From JACJXW01 sp964418125 (GTDB lineage Bacteria > Bacteroidota > Bacteroidia > Chitinophagales > Saprospiraceae), in the NCBI GenBank assembly GCA_964418125.1, contig CAYQKY010000004.1, forward strand, positions 78,031 to 142,030: DNA of 64,000 nucleotides, read 5' to 3'. Made by a program: the position numbers and the translations under genes. A model generated the notes under the pieces. It made no database searches and was not told the DNA's origin. It worked only from the letters and a program-made list of their open reading frames with translations. This document shows positions 8,779 to 17,969 of this stretch, piece by piece; positions within the stretch are counted from its first letter, which is position 1, and the number at the start of each line of letters is the position of its first letter.

Positions 8779-9771
8779 TTATTCGCCAGGCAGGATTACA
8801 ACCGTGTCGCCTTCAACGCGCCAGGAAATGCCGAAGGTGATGGAAAGGCGTTCCAGGAAGGCAGCGAGAGGGGCCCCTTTTTCAATGGTATCGGACAGGG
8901 CCTGCTCCCCGATGTCGGTGCGGTTCTCGATATGCACGGCATAACGGCGTTCCAGGGTGCGAAATACTTCGTTTAATGGTGTGTCTTTGAAGACGAGCCT
9001 CCCCTCGAGCCAGGCCAGAGCGGCCGGGTTGCCCTCCGGCAACTCGCGGAAAACGCCGGTGCGGATATCGTATTCGCCGGCCTGCCCCTTTACGAGGATC
9101 AAACCTTCCGAATCTTCTGCCCGAAACCTCACGGCCCCGGAAACCACAGCTACATCCACTGTGCCGCTTTCCTCCCTGGCCGATACGTTGAATGCGGTGC
9201 CCGCCACCTCGACCCGCGCCTTGCCGGCCCGGACGATGAAGGGCTGGCCGGCATTCTCCACAACTGTAAAGTAGGCTTCACCCGAAAGGTCCAGCCGCCG
9301 CTCTGTTTTCCCGTATTCTGCGCTGATGAGCAGGCGGCTATCCGCATTGATGCGGACGGAACTGCCGTCGGGAAGGGCCAGTTCGCGTGTTTCTCCCGGG
9401 GGTATAACAACCTCTTCGGCAACGGGAGGGGCCGCCGCCGGCTGCAATGTGGCATACAACAGCCAACCGATTCCAATGAGGGCCGCAACGGCAGCGGCAA
9501 TGCGCCAGCCGCCCGAAAACCGCTTTATTGGCCGGCCGGCCCCGGGCCTTTCCCCCATTTGCATCCGGACAGACTGCCAGGCAGCCGCAGCATCCAGCTC
9601 CCTCTCCAGCGGAATGTCATCCAGTTCCCGGTGGACCAAAGCCAACTGCTCGAAGTGGCGGCGGTGGCGCTCATCTTCCTTCAGCCAGCGCTGCAGCTCC
9701 GCCTCTTCCGGTTCGGTACAGCTCCCCTCCATACGCTTAAGGATCAATATGTTGATTCGTTCTTCCTGCAT
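8779..9771 (-). CDS. FecR-family anti-sigma factor
   Basis: Inner-membrane anti-sigma regulator of 330 residues. A cytoplasmic N-terminus (residues 1-95, helical, CTEPEEAELQRWL) would bind the sigma factor. One membrane helix (about 99-118: IAAAVAALIGIGWLLYATL) leads to a periplasmic FecR domain (PPGETRELALPDGSSVRINADS; GEAYFTVV; VAGTAFNVSA) and a C-terminal DUF4974-type domain (PLNEVFRTLERRYAVHI). The ATG at 9771 lies one base after the sigma stop codon, indicating coupling; longer forms would read through the sigma gene. The C-terminal domain resembles the receptor's STN domain in layout, which may be the contact through which the receptor releases the sigma factor. Confidence 0.92.
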   Translation of the reverse strand: MQEERINILILKRMEGSCTEPEEAELQRWLKEDERHRRHFEQLALVHRELDDIPLERELDAAAAWQSVRMQMGERPGAGRPIKRFSGGWRIAAAVAALIGIGWLLYATLQPAAAPPVAEEVVIPPGETRELALPDGSSVRINADSRLLISAEYGKTERRLDLSGEAYFTVVENAGQPFIVRAGKARVEVAGTAFNVSAREESGTVDVAVVSGAVRFRAEDSEGLILVKGQAGEYDIRTGVFRELPEGNPAALAWLEGRLVFKDTPLNEVFRTLERRYAVHIENRTDIGEQALSDTIEKGAPLAAFLERLSITFGISWRVEGDTVVILPGE

Positions 9772-9772
9772 T

Positions 9773-10474
9773 TTATCTTCTATGAATAATACGGTTGATA
9801 CCCAGGCCGGCCCACGAAAGGCCAGCTTGCCAGTATTCTTTACGCTCACCACCTGCTTCACCCCTATGGAAAAACGGATAAAAGTGTTGGAACAGGCTTT
9901 CACCCCAGCCATAGCCCAGCGGCAACAATAATGGCAGCCAGGCCGTTAAGTAGCCCTTCCACGGGGAATCGTCATCGTCAAACAGGCCTTGACGGATTCG
10001 TTTCATGGCGTTGCCAATATGGTTTTCGACGGTCTTCAGAGAAAGGCCCAGGTGCCGGGCAATATCCCTGTGGCTCATTTTTTCCCAGCGGCTCAGCAGA
10101 AACACCTCCTTGCATTTGTCGGGCAGGCGCTGAATCTCCTGGTAGATGGCCGCCCGCAACTCCGCCAAATCGGCCTCAGATTCAATATCTTTTGTTTCGG
10201 CAGGCCCTGGATCATAGAAAGCATCCAATGAAACAGTGGGAAGACGCTTTTTCCGAAGCATGCTGATGCACCGGTTGTGAGTGGCAGTAAAGAGGTAAGC
10301 TTTGAGGTTCCCCTGCGGATTCAGGCTTGCTCTGTTCTGCCAGGTATTGGCAAATACATCCTGCACTGCTTCTTCAGCTTCTTCCTGCTGCTTCAGCAGT
10401 TTATAAGCGTACATCACCAGGGCAGTGTAATGCTGCTGGAACAAGCGTTCGAACCCTGCTTCGTTTATCCCCAT
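9773..10474 (-). CDS. ECF RNA polymerase sigma factor (FecI-like)
   Basis: Sigma-70 family extracytoplasmic-function sigma factor, 233 residues. Region 2 (FERLFQQHYTALVMYAYKLL; EEAVQDVFANTWQNR) and region 4 (LPDKCKEVFLLSRWEKMSHRDIA; LSLKTVENHIGNAMKRIR) are clear. The ATG at 10474 (MGINEAGF) is selected because upstream ATGs fall in the promoter. It has an extra C-terminal part of about 65 residues with a hydrophobic stretch (LTAWLPLLLPLGYGWG) beyond region 4; a hydrophobic tail is seen in some Bacteroidota ECF sigmas and could tether the factor to the membrane. It is directly followed by its FecR partner and probably drives the receptor cluster downstream. Confidence 0.92.
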   Translation of the reverse strand: MGINEAGFERLFQQHYTALVMYAYKLLKQQEEAEEAVQDVFANTWQNRASLNPQGNLKAYLFTATHNRCISMLRKKRLPTVSLDAFYDPGPAETKDIESEADLAELRAAIYQEIQRLPDKCKEVFLLSRWEKMSHRDIARHLGLSLKTVENHIGNAMKRIRQGLFDDDDSPWKGYLTAWLPLLLPLGYGWGESLFQHFYPFFHRGEAGGERKEYWQAGLSWAGLGINRIIHRR

Positions 10475-10490
10475 ATCGAAGAGACGTATC

Positions 10491-10519
10491 CAAAAATATG
10501 AATGATACTCCGTTGGCAA
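10491..10519 (-). promoter_or_regulatory. Promoter of the ECF sigma gene
   Basis: Minus-strand TTG (10519-10517), 18 nt, then TATTTTTG (10498-10491) fits the Bacteroidota housekeeping promoter. The inferred start lies about 10 nt upstream of the sigma ATG at 10474, giving a very short leader. Confidence 0.6.
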
Positions 10520-10654
10520 GAGAATTTGCCCCTTCAAATTTACTCAATTTGACAGAAGCATAAAAAGCGGCTTGAATTTGACCTTTATGGAACAAGCCTG
10601 AAGAAGCCCCCGGCCTTTCATCCGTTCGCACAGGCACCTGTCCGGGCAAAGCCA

Positions 10655-11095
10655 TTACGAGCTGGTTTTGTCCTGCGCCTGCTCTATCCAGGTGGTTTCC
10701 GTACTTTCCTTTTCCTTCACAAACTGCAGTTTCGCCTCTTCGGTGGTGATGCTCAGCGTTTCTCCCTTGACGGAAAACGTCTGTGCTTTGGACAGGCTGC
10801 CGAAATACTGGCTCTCCAGGTTGGCATGCCGGGGGCACATCATCTTGGTGGCGCCCACCGGCCCTATCTTCAGGTTGCCTTTGTCGATCGCGTAATCGGC
10901 GAAGTACTGGTTGCAAACGCCCTTACCGGTGAGTTTGCCGTCCTTGAACGCAGCGCTGATGCCCAGGCCTTCCGGAATCTCTCCGTTCATATAAACAAGC
11001 TTCCAGGTGGGCCCTTCTATCGGCCCGCCGGCGGGAGGGGTGCAGGAGGCCAGGACGGAGAGCAGTACGATGGCGGGAAAGAACAAATTCCTCAT
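10655..11095 (-). CDS. META-domain (HslJ-like) lipoprotein
   Basis: Small exported lipoprotein of 146 residues. The signal peptide ends in VLASC at about residues 12-16 (from the ATG at 11095; an ATG at 11119 adds eight residues). The remainder is one META domain: GPTWKLVYMNGE at its start, GVCNQYFADYAI (the conserved N-x-Y-type turn), TKMMCP and the C-terminal LSITTEEAKLQFVKE. META/HslJ proteins are small beta domains linked to heat-shock or antibiotic resistance phenotypes in enterobacteria; the function here is unknown. It is single, separated from the sigma gene by about 180 nt. Confidence 0.85.
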   Translation of the reverse strand: MRNLFFPAIVLLSVLASCTPPAGGPIEGPTWKLVYMNGEIPEGLGISAAFKDGKLTGKGVCNQYFADYAIDKGNLKIGPVGATKMMCPRHANLESQYFGSLSKAQTFSVKGETLSITTEEAKLQFVKEKESTETTWIEQAQDKTSS

Positions 11096-11236
11096 GGATA
11101 CAGGTTTTACCGGATTCATTTCAGGCTAAAATACGGAAATCATTCCATTAAACCGAGTAGGAAATGAGGAGGAGGCCAACCTTGCCTCTCTGTTCCTTTT
11201 ACCGCGGCCCCCGTAAATGTAGCCCGTCCGGAATGA

Positions 11237-11270
11237 CAAAGCCCATCTGCTTCACCGCAGGTGGGCTTTG
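11237..11270. terminator. Inverted repeat downstream of the giant repeat protein
   Basis: CAAAGCCCATCTGC pairs with GCAGGTGGGCTTTG (13 of 14 positions, TTCACC loop). It lies 22 nt past the stop of the minus-strand giant gene. The following T tract is weak on both strands, so it is a likely but imperfect bidirectional terminator between that gene and the META gene region. Confidence 0.55.
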
Positions 11271-11291
11271 TTTATGCGATCCGGCCTGCTG

Positions 11292-14200
11292 TCAACGCAT
11301 CAACAGGACATCTCCTTTGAATACCTCCGTCACCCCGTCTATGAACTCGATCTCAGCGATGTAGACGTAAACGCCGCCGTTCATGAGTTCGCCGCGGTGG
11401 GTGCCGTCCCATCCGTAAGTGGGGTCGTTGGGCGGGAAGCCGAACACCTCAAACATGGGTTCTCCCCAGCGGTTGAAGATGTAGAAGGATTTGATCTCTA
11501 GGGCTTCGTCTCCACCGAATATCATGAACTTGTCATTTTGTCCGTCCCCATTGGGGGAGAAGACGTTGGGAATGAAAACGTCCCGCTTCCGGTTGACGAA
11601 GACGGTGATGCGGTCGGTAGCCCGGCAGCCGTTCTCGTCAACGGCAGTAACGGAGAAGGCCATCGACTCCAGTGGCCGGACGAAGGGGTTCGGGCAGTTG
11701 TCGCAGTTGTAGATGCCGATGGGGGAGTTCCAGTTGTAGAGCTCTACGGGGTACGTCGTTTGAGCGAAGAGCTGTACGCTGTCTCCCAGCTTGATCTCCT
11801 TGTCTTCACCGAGCTCCACGATCAGTTGCTCCGGCTGGTTGACCCGTTCTTCCTCTTCCCACATACAGCCGTTGGCATCCTGCACCTGTATCATGTGGTC
11901 TCCGATGGGCAGGTTGGTGAACTGAGGAATGGTGGTCAGCGGGTTCTCGTTGATCCCGTACAGGTAGGGGCTCACTCCGCCGTTGACTTCATCTACGCGG
12001 ATGACGCCAAGTTCATCGCCAAAGCAGGGCGGGTCGGTAACTGCCACGCGGGCTTCCAGCGGGGGCGGCTCCGCCAGGGCAGTACTGGCCGAATCGGGGC
12101 ACAGATTCTGGTCGGTGACCGTCAGGCCATAGATGCCTGCCGGCAGGCCGTCGATGTCCTCGGTGCGGTCGCCGGTGTTCCAGAAGTAGCTGTAGGGCGG
12201 CGTCCCGCCAATAACGGAGGCATCGATCGCTCCATCCGATTCTTCGTTACAACTGATGTTGTAATTATTGTAGCCCGACAATTCCATGGAAATATCCAGG
12301 GGTTGCGGCTGGCTGATATTGATGGTAAAGCTGGCCTCCACGTTGAAGGGCGAACTGTCCACCACGTCGATGCGGTAGGCGCCCGCAGGGAGGCTCTCCA
12401 CGAGGGCGTCGATGTTGTTGCCGTTCAGCGTGCCGGAGCCATTCAGCCCCGGGTTGGAAGTGGATTGCCAGGTATACTGATAGGGCGGTGTACCTACCGT
12501 GAGCCGGAAAGTGAAATCGCCGTCCGACAGGCCGTTACAGCTCACATTGGTGATGAGGCGGTCGTAAACCAGCTCGCAGGGGTAAACGGACAGGTTGAGC
12601 GTCACTACGCTGTCGCAGCCCTCCTGAGAGGTGAGTACTTCCGTATAGGTGCCCGCCTCGGAGAAGAAGCGGTTGCCTACCTGAACCTGGCCATCGGGGC
12701 AAATATCTTCAAACAGTTCTACCTCGTACACCTCATTGACCGTCAGGTCGAGGTTGACGATGCTGTCGCAACCGGTGACGGTGGAGGTGAGCACATCCTG
12801 GTAGGCGCCGGTAGTGGTGTAGGCGGAATTGCCCACCGTATAGGTTTCTCCCTCACAGATCTCCTCCACCAGGTTGGTCACCGGAATTGGATGGACCGTC
12901 AGGCCGAGGTTGACGATACTGTCGCAGCCGGTGACGACGGAAGCGAGCACATCCTGGTAAGTACCGGTAGTGGTGTAAGTGGAGTTGCCCACCATAAAGG
13001 TTTCGCCGTCACAGATCTCTTCCACCAGGTTGGTCACCGGGATGGGGTGCACGGTCAGGTCGAGGTTGACGATGCTGTCGCAGCCGGTGACGGTGGAAGT
13101 GAGCACATCCTGATAAGTGCCGGTAGCTGTGTAACCCGACTGGCCTACCGGATAGGTTTCGCCGAAGCAGATCTCCTCCACCAGGTTGGTTTCCGGGATG
13201 GGGTGCACGGTCAGGTCGAGGTTGACGATGCTGTCGCAGCCGGTGACGGTGGAAGTGAGCACATCCTGGTAGGTTCCGGAAGTGGTATAGTCAGAACTGC
13301 CCACTTCGTAGGTTTCGCCATCACAGATCTCTTCCACCAGGTTGGTTTCCGGAATGGGGTGTACGGTGAGGTCCAGCGTAACGATGCTGTCGCAGCCGGT
13401 TGCCAGGGAGGACAGCGTATCGATATGGATACCGGTGGTGGTGTAACTGGAATTGCCCACCGCGTAGGTTTCCCCGTCGCAGATCTCCCGCTCCAGGCTG
13501 GTGCGGATCTCGTCCCGGACGGTAAGGTTGAGGTTGACGATGCTGTCGCAACCCGTCACTACCGAAGACAGGACATCCTGATAGGCGCCCGTGGCGGTAT
13601 AGGTGCTGTTACCCACCGTTACGCTGCCGCCGAAGCAGACTACCTCGGTGAGGTTGGTCACCGGAATGGGGTGGACGGTAAGGTTGAGGTTGACGATGCT
13701 GTCACAGCCGGTGACGACGGAAGTGAGCACATCCTGGTAAGCACCGGAGGTGGTATAACCGGACGAGCCTACCGTATAGGTTTCCCCGTCGCAGATCTCC
13801 TCCACCAGGTTGGTCTCGGGGATGGGGTGGACGGTGAGGTCCAGCGTAACGATACTGTCACAACCGGTCGCCACCGAAGTCAGGGTATCGACAAAAATGC
13901 CGGAGGTGGTGTAACCGGAAGCGCCGACGGTGTAGGTTTCCCCATCGCAGATCTCCTCTGCCAGGCCGGTGCGGATCTCCTCGCGCACGGTCAGGTTCAG
14001 GGTAATGATGCTGTCGCAGCCGGTGACGGACACCAGGGTGTCCTGATAAGAACCGGTCGCGGCGTAAGTGGAATTACCGACGGTGAAATCGCCACCGTAA
14101 CAGACGATCTCGTTCAGCTCCGTGGAGATCTCGTCGCGCACGGTCAGGTCGAGGTTGACGATGCTGTCGCAGCCGGTCACTACCGAGGGTATGATGTCCT

Positions 14201-17200
14201 GGTAAATACCGGAGGTCGAGTAAGAGGAGTTGCCGACCGGATAGGTTTCGCCGAAGCAGATGGTTTCCACCAGGTTGGCCTCCTGTATGGGATGCACGGT
14301 CAGGCTGAGGTTGACCGTACTGTCACAGCCGTTGGAAGCGATGAGCACATCCTGGTAAGTACCGGAGGTGGTGTAACCGGAGGGGCCCACGGTATAGGTT
14401 TCGCCGTCGCAGATCTCTTCTACCAGGTTGGCCTGGTAGACTTCATTCACCGTCAGGTTGAGGATGACGATACTGTCGCAGCCCGAAACCACTGAAGTAA
14501 GGGTGTCGGTAAAGGTTCCGGTTAGGGTATAATCCACGCCGCCTACACTGACCGATTCGCCGTCGCAAATGGTTTCGTTGAGCGTAGTGCGCGGCAGGGG
14601 GATGACGGTCAGGTCGAGGTTGACGATGCTGTCGCAGCCGTCCGAAGAGATGAACATATTGGTATACTGGCCGGTCTGGGTATATACGTCCGTCCCTACG
14701 GTATAGCTTTCAAATTCGCAGATCTCTTCCACCAGGTTGATCTCGTAAAATTCCGTGACCGTAAGGTTCAGGGTGACGATGCTGTCGCACCCGGTCAGTG
14801 CGGAAGCCAGGGTGTCGACATAAGTGCCGTCCTGGTTGTAGGTGGAGCCCCCGACCGTATAGGACGAGCCGGTGCAGATGCTGATGTTCAGGGCCCTGGT
14901 TTTTTCCGGGTGGACGGTCAGTTCGAGGTTGACGATACTGTCACAGCCGTTGGCGGCTTCAAGTATGTCCTGGTAAGTGCCGGAAGTGGTATAACCGGAA
15001 GAACCCACCGTGTAGGTTTCATACTGGCAGATCTCCTCTACTAGGAAAGTCTCCGGCACCTCTTTTACCGTCAGGCCGAGGTAGACGATGCTGTCGCAGC
15101 CGTTGGCGGCCACCAGGGTGTCGGTATAGTTTCCGGAAATGGTGTAATCGGAAGAGCCGACGGTATAGACTTCTCCGTCGCAGATCTCTTCGGCCAGGCT
15201 GGTCTCGGGTACGTTCAGGACGGTGAGGTCGAGCGTGACGATACTGTCGCAGCCATTAGCGGCCACCAGGGTGTCGGTATAATTGCCGGTGACGGTATAA
15301 TCAGAAGCGCCGACCGTGTAGGTTTCGCCGTCGCAGATATTTTCTGTCAGGGATGTACGCGGCACATTAAGCACCGTAAGGTTTAGGTTGACGATACTGT
15401 CGCACCCGGTTTCCACGGAGGTGAGCAGGTCCTGGTAGCTGCCGGAGGCAGTGTAAGTGTTGTTGCCGACGGCAACGCTCTCCCCGTCGCAGATGGTTTC
15501 GTCCAGGTTAGTGATGCGGGTGGGTACGACGGTCAGGTCCAGGTAGAAGACGCTGTCGCAACCGCTGGCGGTAATGAAGTCGTCATCGTAGAACCCGGTG
15601 GTGTTGTAGACGCTGCTGCCGACGGTATAGCTCTCCCCTTCGCAGATGGAAGTGGCCAGAGTATCCCGGATGACGTCCTCGATGGTCAGGGTTAGGTTGA
15701 CGATGCTGTCGCAACCGATGTAATTGGCCAGGGTGTCGGTGTAATTGCCCGCCTGAGAGTAGGTGGAATTGCCGACCATATAAGTCTGTCCGGTACAGAT
15801 CTTGCGGGTAATGTTGTTGATGATGGGCCCGATGACTTCCAGGTTGAGGGTGACGGTGCTGTCGCAGCCGTTGACGGCGGTGAATACATCCGTGTAGGAT
15901 CCCGTCTGAGTATAGGTAGAACTACCTACCTGGAAGCTCTGGCCGAGGCATATCGTTTCTTCAATGGTGGATTCCGGGTTTTCCAGCACGCTGAGGTTGA
16001 GTATGACGGTGCTGTCGCAGCCGTCGGCGGCGGTAAGCACCACTTCGTAGGCGCCCTCCAGCCCGAAATACATGCCGCCCACCTCGGTGGAGTCTCCGTC
16101 GCAGACGCTTTCATCCAGGGTGGCTACGATGGCGTCTTTCACCGTCAGGTTGAGGAAGACCGTGCTGTCGCATCCCTGGGCAGACTGGAGCAGGACCTCG
16201 TAGTTGCCGGTTTGGGCGAAGGTGGAGTCGCCTACGGTGTAAGTGGAAGCGAAGCAGATGCTGGTATCTATGGTCGTTTCCACATCGGGGTAGACTGTCA
16301 GCGTCAGGTTGACCGTGCTGTCACAGCCGTTGGTAGCGGTGAACACCTCGGAATACATTCCGGCGGCAGTATAGGTGGAGTCTCCGAGCATAAAGGATTC
16401 TCCCTCGCAGATGGCTTCCGATATATTGGTGACAATAGGGCCGAGGACGGTGAGGTTCAGGTTGACCGTACTGTCGCAGCCGAGGCCCATGTACTGAGAC
16501 TGGAGGATCTTGGTATAGGACCCTGAGGAGGAATACGTCTGGTTGCCGACCGTTACCGTTTCGCCGGGGCAGACGGTGGTGTCGATGGTCACCTCAGGGT
16601 CATAGACGTTGAGGGTGATGTTGAAGGAGCTCTGGCAGCCTCCGGGTTCGACGTAGGCTTCAGAATAGTTACCGGGATTGGTGAATATATAATTGCCGAT
16701 CTCCAGGAACTCTCCCTGGCAGATCGTGGTGTCGAGGACGAGCACATCCGGGTTGGTCAGCTCAATATATCCTGCGATGACACTGTCACAACCATAATAA
16801 GAGGGGAGGGTGAGGCTGAAATCTCCGCTCTGGGTGATCTGCGTATTGCCGATAAAGTAAGGGCCCAGTTGTTCGCAGTGATAGATGAGGCCGAGTTGGG
16901 TAAAGGTCGGGGTATGAGCGATGAGGGTTAGGTTAACCGTACTGTCGCACCCGTCATAAGATGGAAAAACGTGAGAATAATATCCGGTCTGGGTATAGGT
17001 GTTGCCGCCGAAGGTAAAGGATTCCACACCAAAACAGATGTTTTCAGTGATCTCGGTCGGCGGTATGGGAGGGATGACAGTCAGGTTGAGGGTAACCGGC
17101 TGTACGCATCCGTCGGAGCGGGTGTAGGAGAAGTTGTGAGTACCGGAGGTTGAGAACGAAAAGCCCCGGTAGGTGAAGGGCAGGTCCTGGGTACATACCC

Positions 17201-17969
17201 GCTCATTGAGAACTTCCGGGGGGAGGGGCCCGACGGTGATGGTGCGGCAGGCGGATTGGCCCGGGCCGAAGCAGGGGTTGGAGGGCTCGACGCACAGCTG
17301 GTAGGTGCCGGTAGCGAGGTTGCTCAGGGTGACCGACTGGTCGTAGCCAACGATGTTGCCGTTCAGGGTCCAGGTGTAGGCGGCGGCTCCGGTGACGCCA
17401 TTGGCGGTATAGGTTGTTTCCCCTCCCGTACACAGGTTGGACGGGCCGGAGATCACCGGGGTGCCGACTACATCGGGGGCCGTGGCCGAACCGCTGATCA
17501 CGTCGATCCTGAATTCACAGACGTCCCCTCCGTTTCCGTCGATGACAAAAAAGTAGGTGTTGCCGGGCACAAGGCCGCTGGCGTTGAGGGTCGTGGTATT
17601 GAAGCCGGGGTCACAGTTCGAAACCGACTGCCAGGTCAGGCAGTCTACCGTCCGGTATATCTCCGCCTGCAGGCCGCTTCCGGTCTGGCAGGAGAGGGTC
17701 GTGATGCTGAAAGAGATGCTGGGGCTGCCGGCGATAAACCCTATCCATTGTATACTGTGGAACTGGGGCGCACAGAAGGTGGACGGGGCTTCCCATTGCG
17801 GCTGGTTGGCGTTTCGGCCAACGTAGCCGTCAATGTCACAAAGGACACAGGCCTGGCCGCAGAAAGAGGCAAGTGGGGCCATGTTGCCCGGGCACGACCC
17901 GGGGGGTTGCTGGGCATTTGCGAGTTCGGTGACAAGCAGGGAAAGTAGAAGTAGTAAAATTTTCTTCAT
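11292..17969 (-). CDS. Giant T9SS type B secreted protein with ~30 tandem Cys repeats
   Basis: Predicted surface protein of about 2,225 residues. A signal peptide (MKKILLLLLSLLVTELANAQ) is followed by a unique Cys-containing N-terminal domain (to about 150) and a PKD-like domain (TYTANGVTGAAAYTWTLNG). About 30 tandem repeats of 51-52 residues follow (residues about 252-1799), each built as EEIC-GETYTVG-S-YT-TG-Y-D-L and GCDSIVNLDLTV, with two cysteines. Three SprB-like repeats (SCNGLSDGDF; SCNEESDGA) come next, then the gliding-motility-associated C-terminal domain (IPNVFSPNGDGQND ... GGVYVYIAEIEF). The last domain marks type B T9SS export. The ATG at 17969 gives the clean signal peptide. Likely an adhesin or surface-coat fibre; the function is inferred from architecture only. 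Confidence 0.9.
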   Translation of the reverse strand: MKKILLLLLSLLVTELANAQQPPGSCPGNMAPLASFCGQACVLCDIDGYVGRNANQPQWEAPSTFCAPQFHSIQWIGFIAGSPSISFSITTLSCQTGSGLQAEIYRTVDCLTWQSVSNCDPGFNTTTLNASGLVPGNTYFFVIDGNGGDVCEFRIDVISGSATAPDVVGTPVISGPSNLCTGGETTYTANGVTGAAAYTWTLNGNIVGYDQSVTLSNLATGTYQLCVEPSNPCFGPGQSACRTITVGPLPPEVLNERVCTQDLPFTYRGFSFSTSGTHNFSYTRSDGCVQPVTLNLTVIPPIPPTEITENICFGVESFTFGGNTYTQTGYYSHVFPSYDGCDSTVNLTLIAHTPTFTQLGLIYHCEQLGPYFIGNTQITQSGDFSLTLPSYYGCDSVIAGYIELTNPDVLVLDTTICQGEFLEIGNYIFTNPGNYSEAYVEPGGCQSSFNITLNVYDPEVTIDTTVCPGETVTVGNQTYSSSGSYTKILQSQYMGLGCDSTVNLNLTVLGPIVTNISEAICEGESFMLGDSTYTAAGMYSEVFTATNGCDSTVNLTLTVYPDVETTIDTSICFASTYTVGDSTFAQTGNYEVLLQSAQGCDSTVFLNLTVKDAIVATLDESVCDGDSTEVGGMYFGLEGAYEVVLTAADGCDSTVILNLSVLENPESTIEETICLGQSFQVGSSTYTQTGSYTDVFTAVNGCDSTVTLNLEVIGPIINNITRKICTGQTYMVGNSTYSQAGNYTDTLANYIGCDSIVNLTLTIEDVIRDTLATSICEGESYTVGSSVYNTTGFYDDDFITASGCDSVFYLDLTVVPTRITNLDETICDGESVAVGNNTYTASGSYQDLLTSVETGCDSIVNLNLTVLNVPRTSLTENICDGETYTVGASDYTVTGNYTDTLVAANGCDSIVTLDLTVLNVPETSLAEEICDGEVYTVGSSDYTISGNYTDTLVAANGCDSIVYLGLTVKEVPETFLVEEICQYETYTVGSSGYTTSGTYQDILEAANGCDSIVNLELTVHPEKTRALNISICTGSSYTVGGSTYNQDGTYVDTLASALTGCDSIVTLNLTVTEFYEINLVEEICEFESYTVGTDVYTQTGQYTNMFISSDGCDSIVNLDLTVIPLPRTTLNETICDGESVSVGGVDYTLTGTFTDTLTSVVSGCDSIVILNLTVNEVYQANLVEEICDGETYTVGPSGYTTSGTYQDVLIASNGCDSTVNLSLTVHPIQEANLVETICFGETYPVGNSSYSTSGIYQDIIPSVVTGCDSIVNLDLTVRDEISTELNEIVCYGGDFTVGNSTYAATGSYQDTLVSVTGCDSIITLNLTVREEIRTGLAEEICDGETYTVGASGYTTSGIFVDTLTSVATGCDSIVTLDLTVHPIPETNLVEEICDGETYTVGSSGYTTSGAYQDVLTSVVTGCDSIVNLNLTVHPIPVTNLTEVVCFGGSVTVGNSTYTATGAYQDVLSSVVTGCDSIVNLNLTVRDEIRTSLEREICDGETYAVGNSSYTTTGIHIDTLSSLATGCDSIVTLDLTVHPIPETNLVEEICDGETYEVGSSDYTTSGTYQDVLTSTVTGCDSIVNLDLTVHPIPETNLVEEICFGETYPVGQSGYTATGTYQDVLTSTVTGCDSIVNLDLTVHPIPVTNLVEEICDGETFMVGNSTYTTTGTYQDVLASVVTGCDSIVNLGLTVHPIPVTNLVEEICEGETYTVGNSAYTTTGAYQDVLTSTVTGCDSIVNLDLTVNEVYEVELFEDICPDGQVQVGNRFFSEAGTYTEVLTSQEGCDSVVTLNLSVYPCELVYDRLITNVSCNGLSDGDFTFRLTVGTPPYQYTWQSTSNPGLNGSGTLNGNNIDALVESLPAGAYRIDVVDSSPFNVEASFTINISQPQPLDISMELSGYNNYNISCNEESDGAIDASVIGGTPPYSYFWNTGDRTEDIDGLPAGIYGLTVTDQNLCPDSASTALAEPPPLEARVAVTDPPCFGDELGVIRVDEVNGGVSPYLYGINENPLTTIPQFTNLPIGDHMIQVQDANGCMWEEEERVNQPEQLIVELGEDKEIKLGDSVQLFAQTTYPVELYNWNSPIGIYNCDNCPNPFVRPLESMAFSVTAVDENGCRATDRITVFVNRKRDVFIPNVFSPNGDGQNDKFMIFGGDEALEIKSFYIFNRWGEPMFEVFGFPPNDPTYGWDGTHRGELMNGGVYVYIAEIEFIDGVTEVFKGDVLLMR
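12572..17215 (-). repeat. Tandem coding repeats, ~154 bp x ~30
   Basis: DNA underlying the repeat array of the giant protein. Thirty units of 51-52 codons can be aligned by the GCDS-[IT]-V and VG-x-S/N motifs. Units at the 3' end of the gene (roughly 12.75-14.0 kb in the window) are nearly identical to one another, while units near the 5' end are diverged, so expansion appears recent at the C-terminal end. Confidence 0.9.

Noticed and set aside
11538..14495. 985-codon plus-strand ORF opposite the giant repeat gene
   Set aside because: It is the antisense of a tandem repeat whose codon use leaves that frame free of stops in each unit. It has no signal peptide, domain or start context, while the minus strand has full T9SS architecture.
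12572..17215. Regular ~154-bp repeats as a CRISPR array
   Set aside because: Units are coding, in frame, far longer than CRISPR repeats, and have no unique spacers or cas genes.
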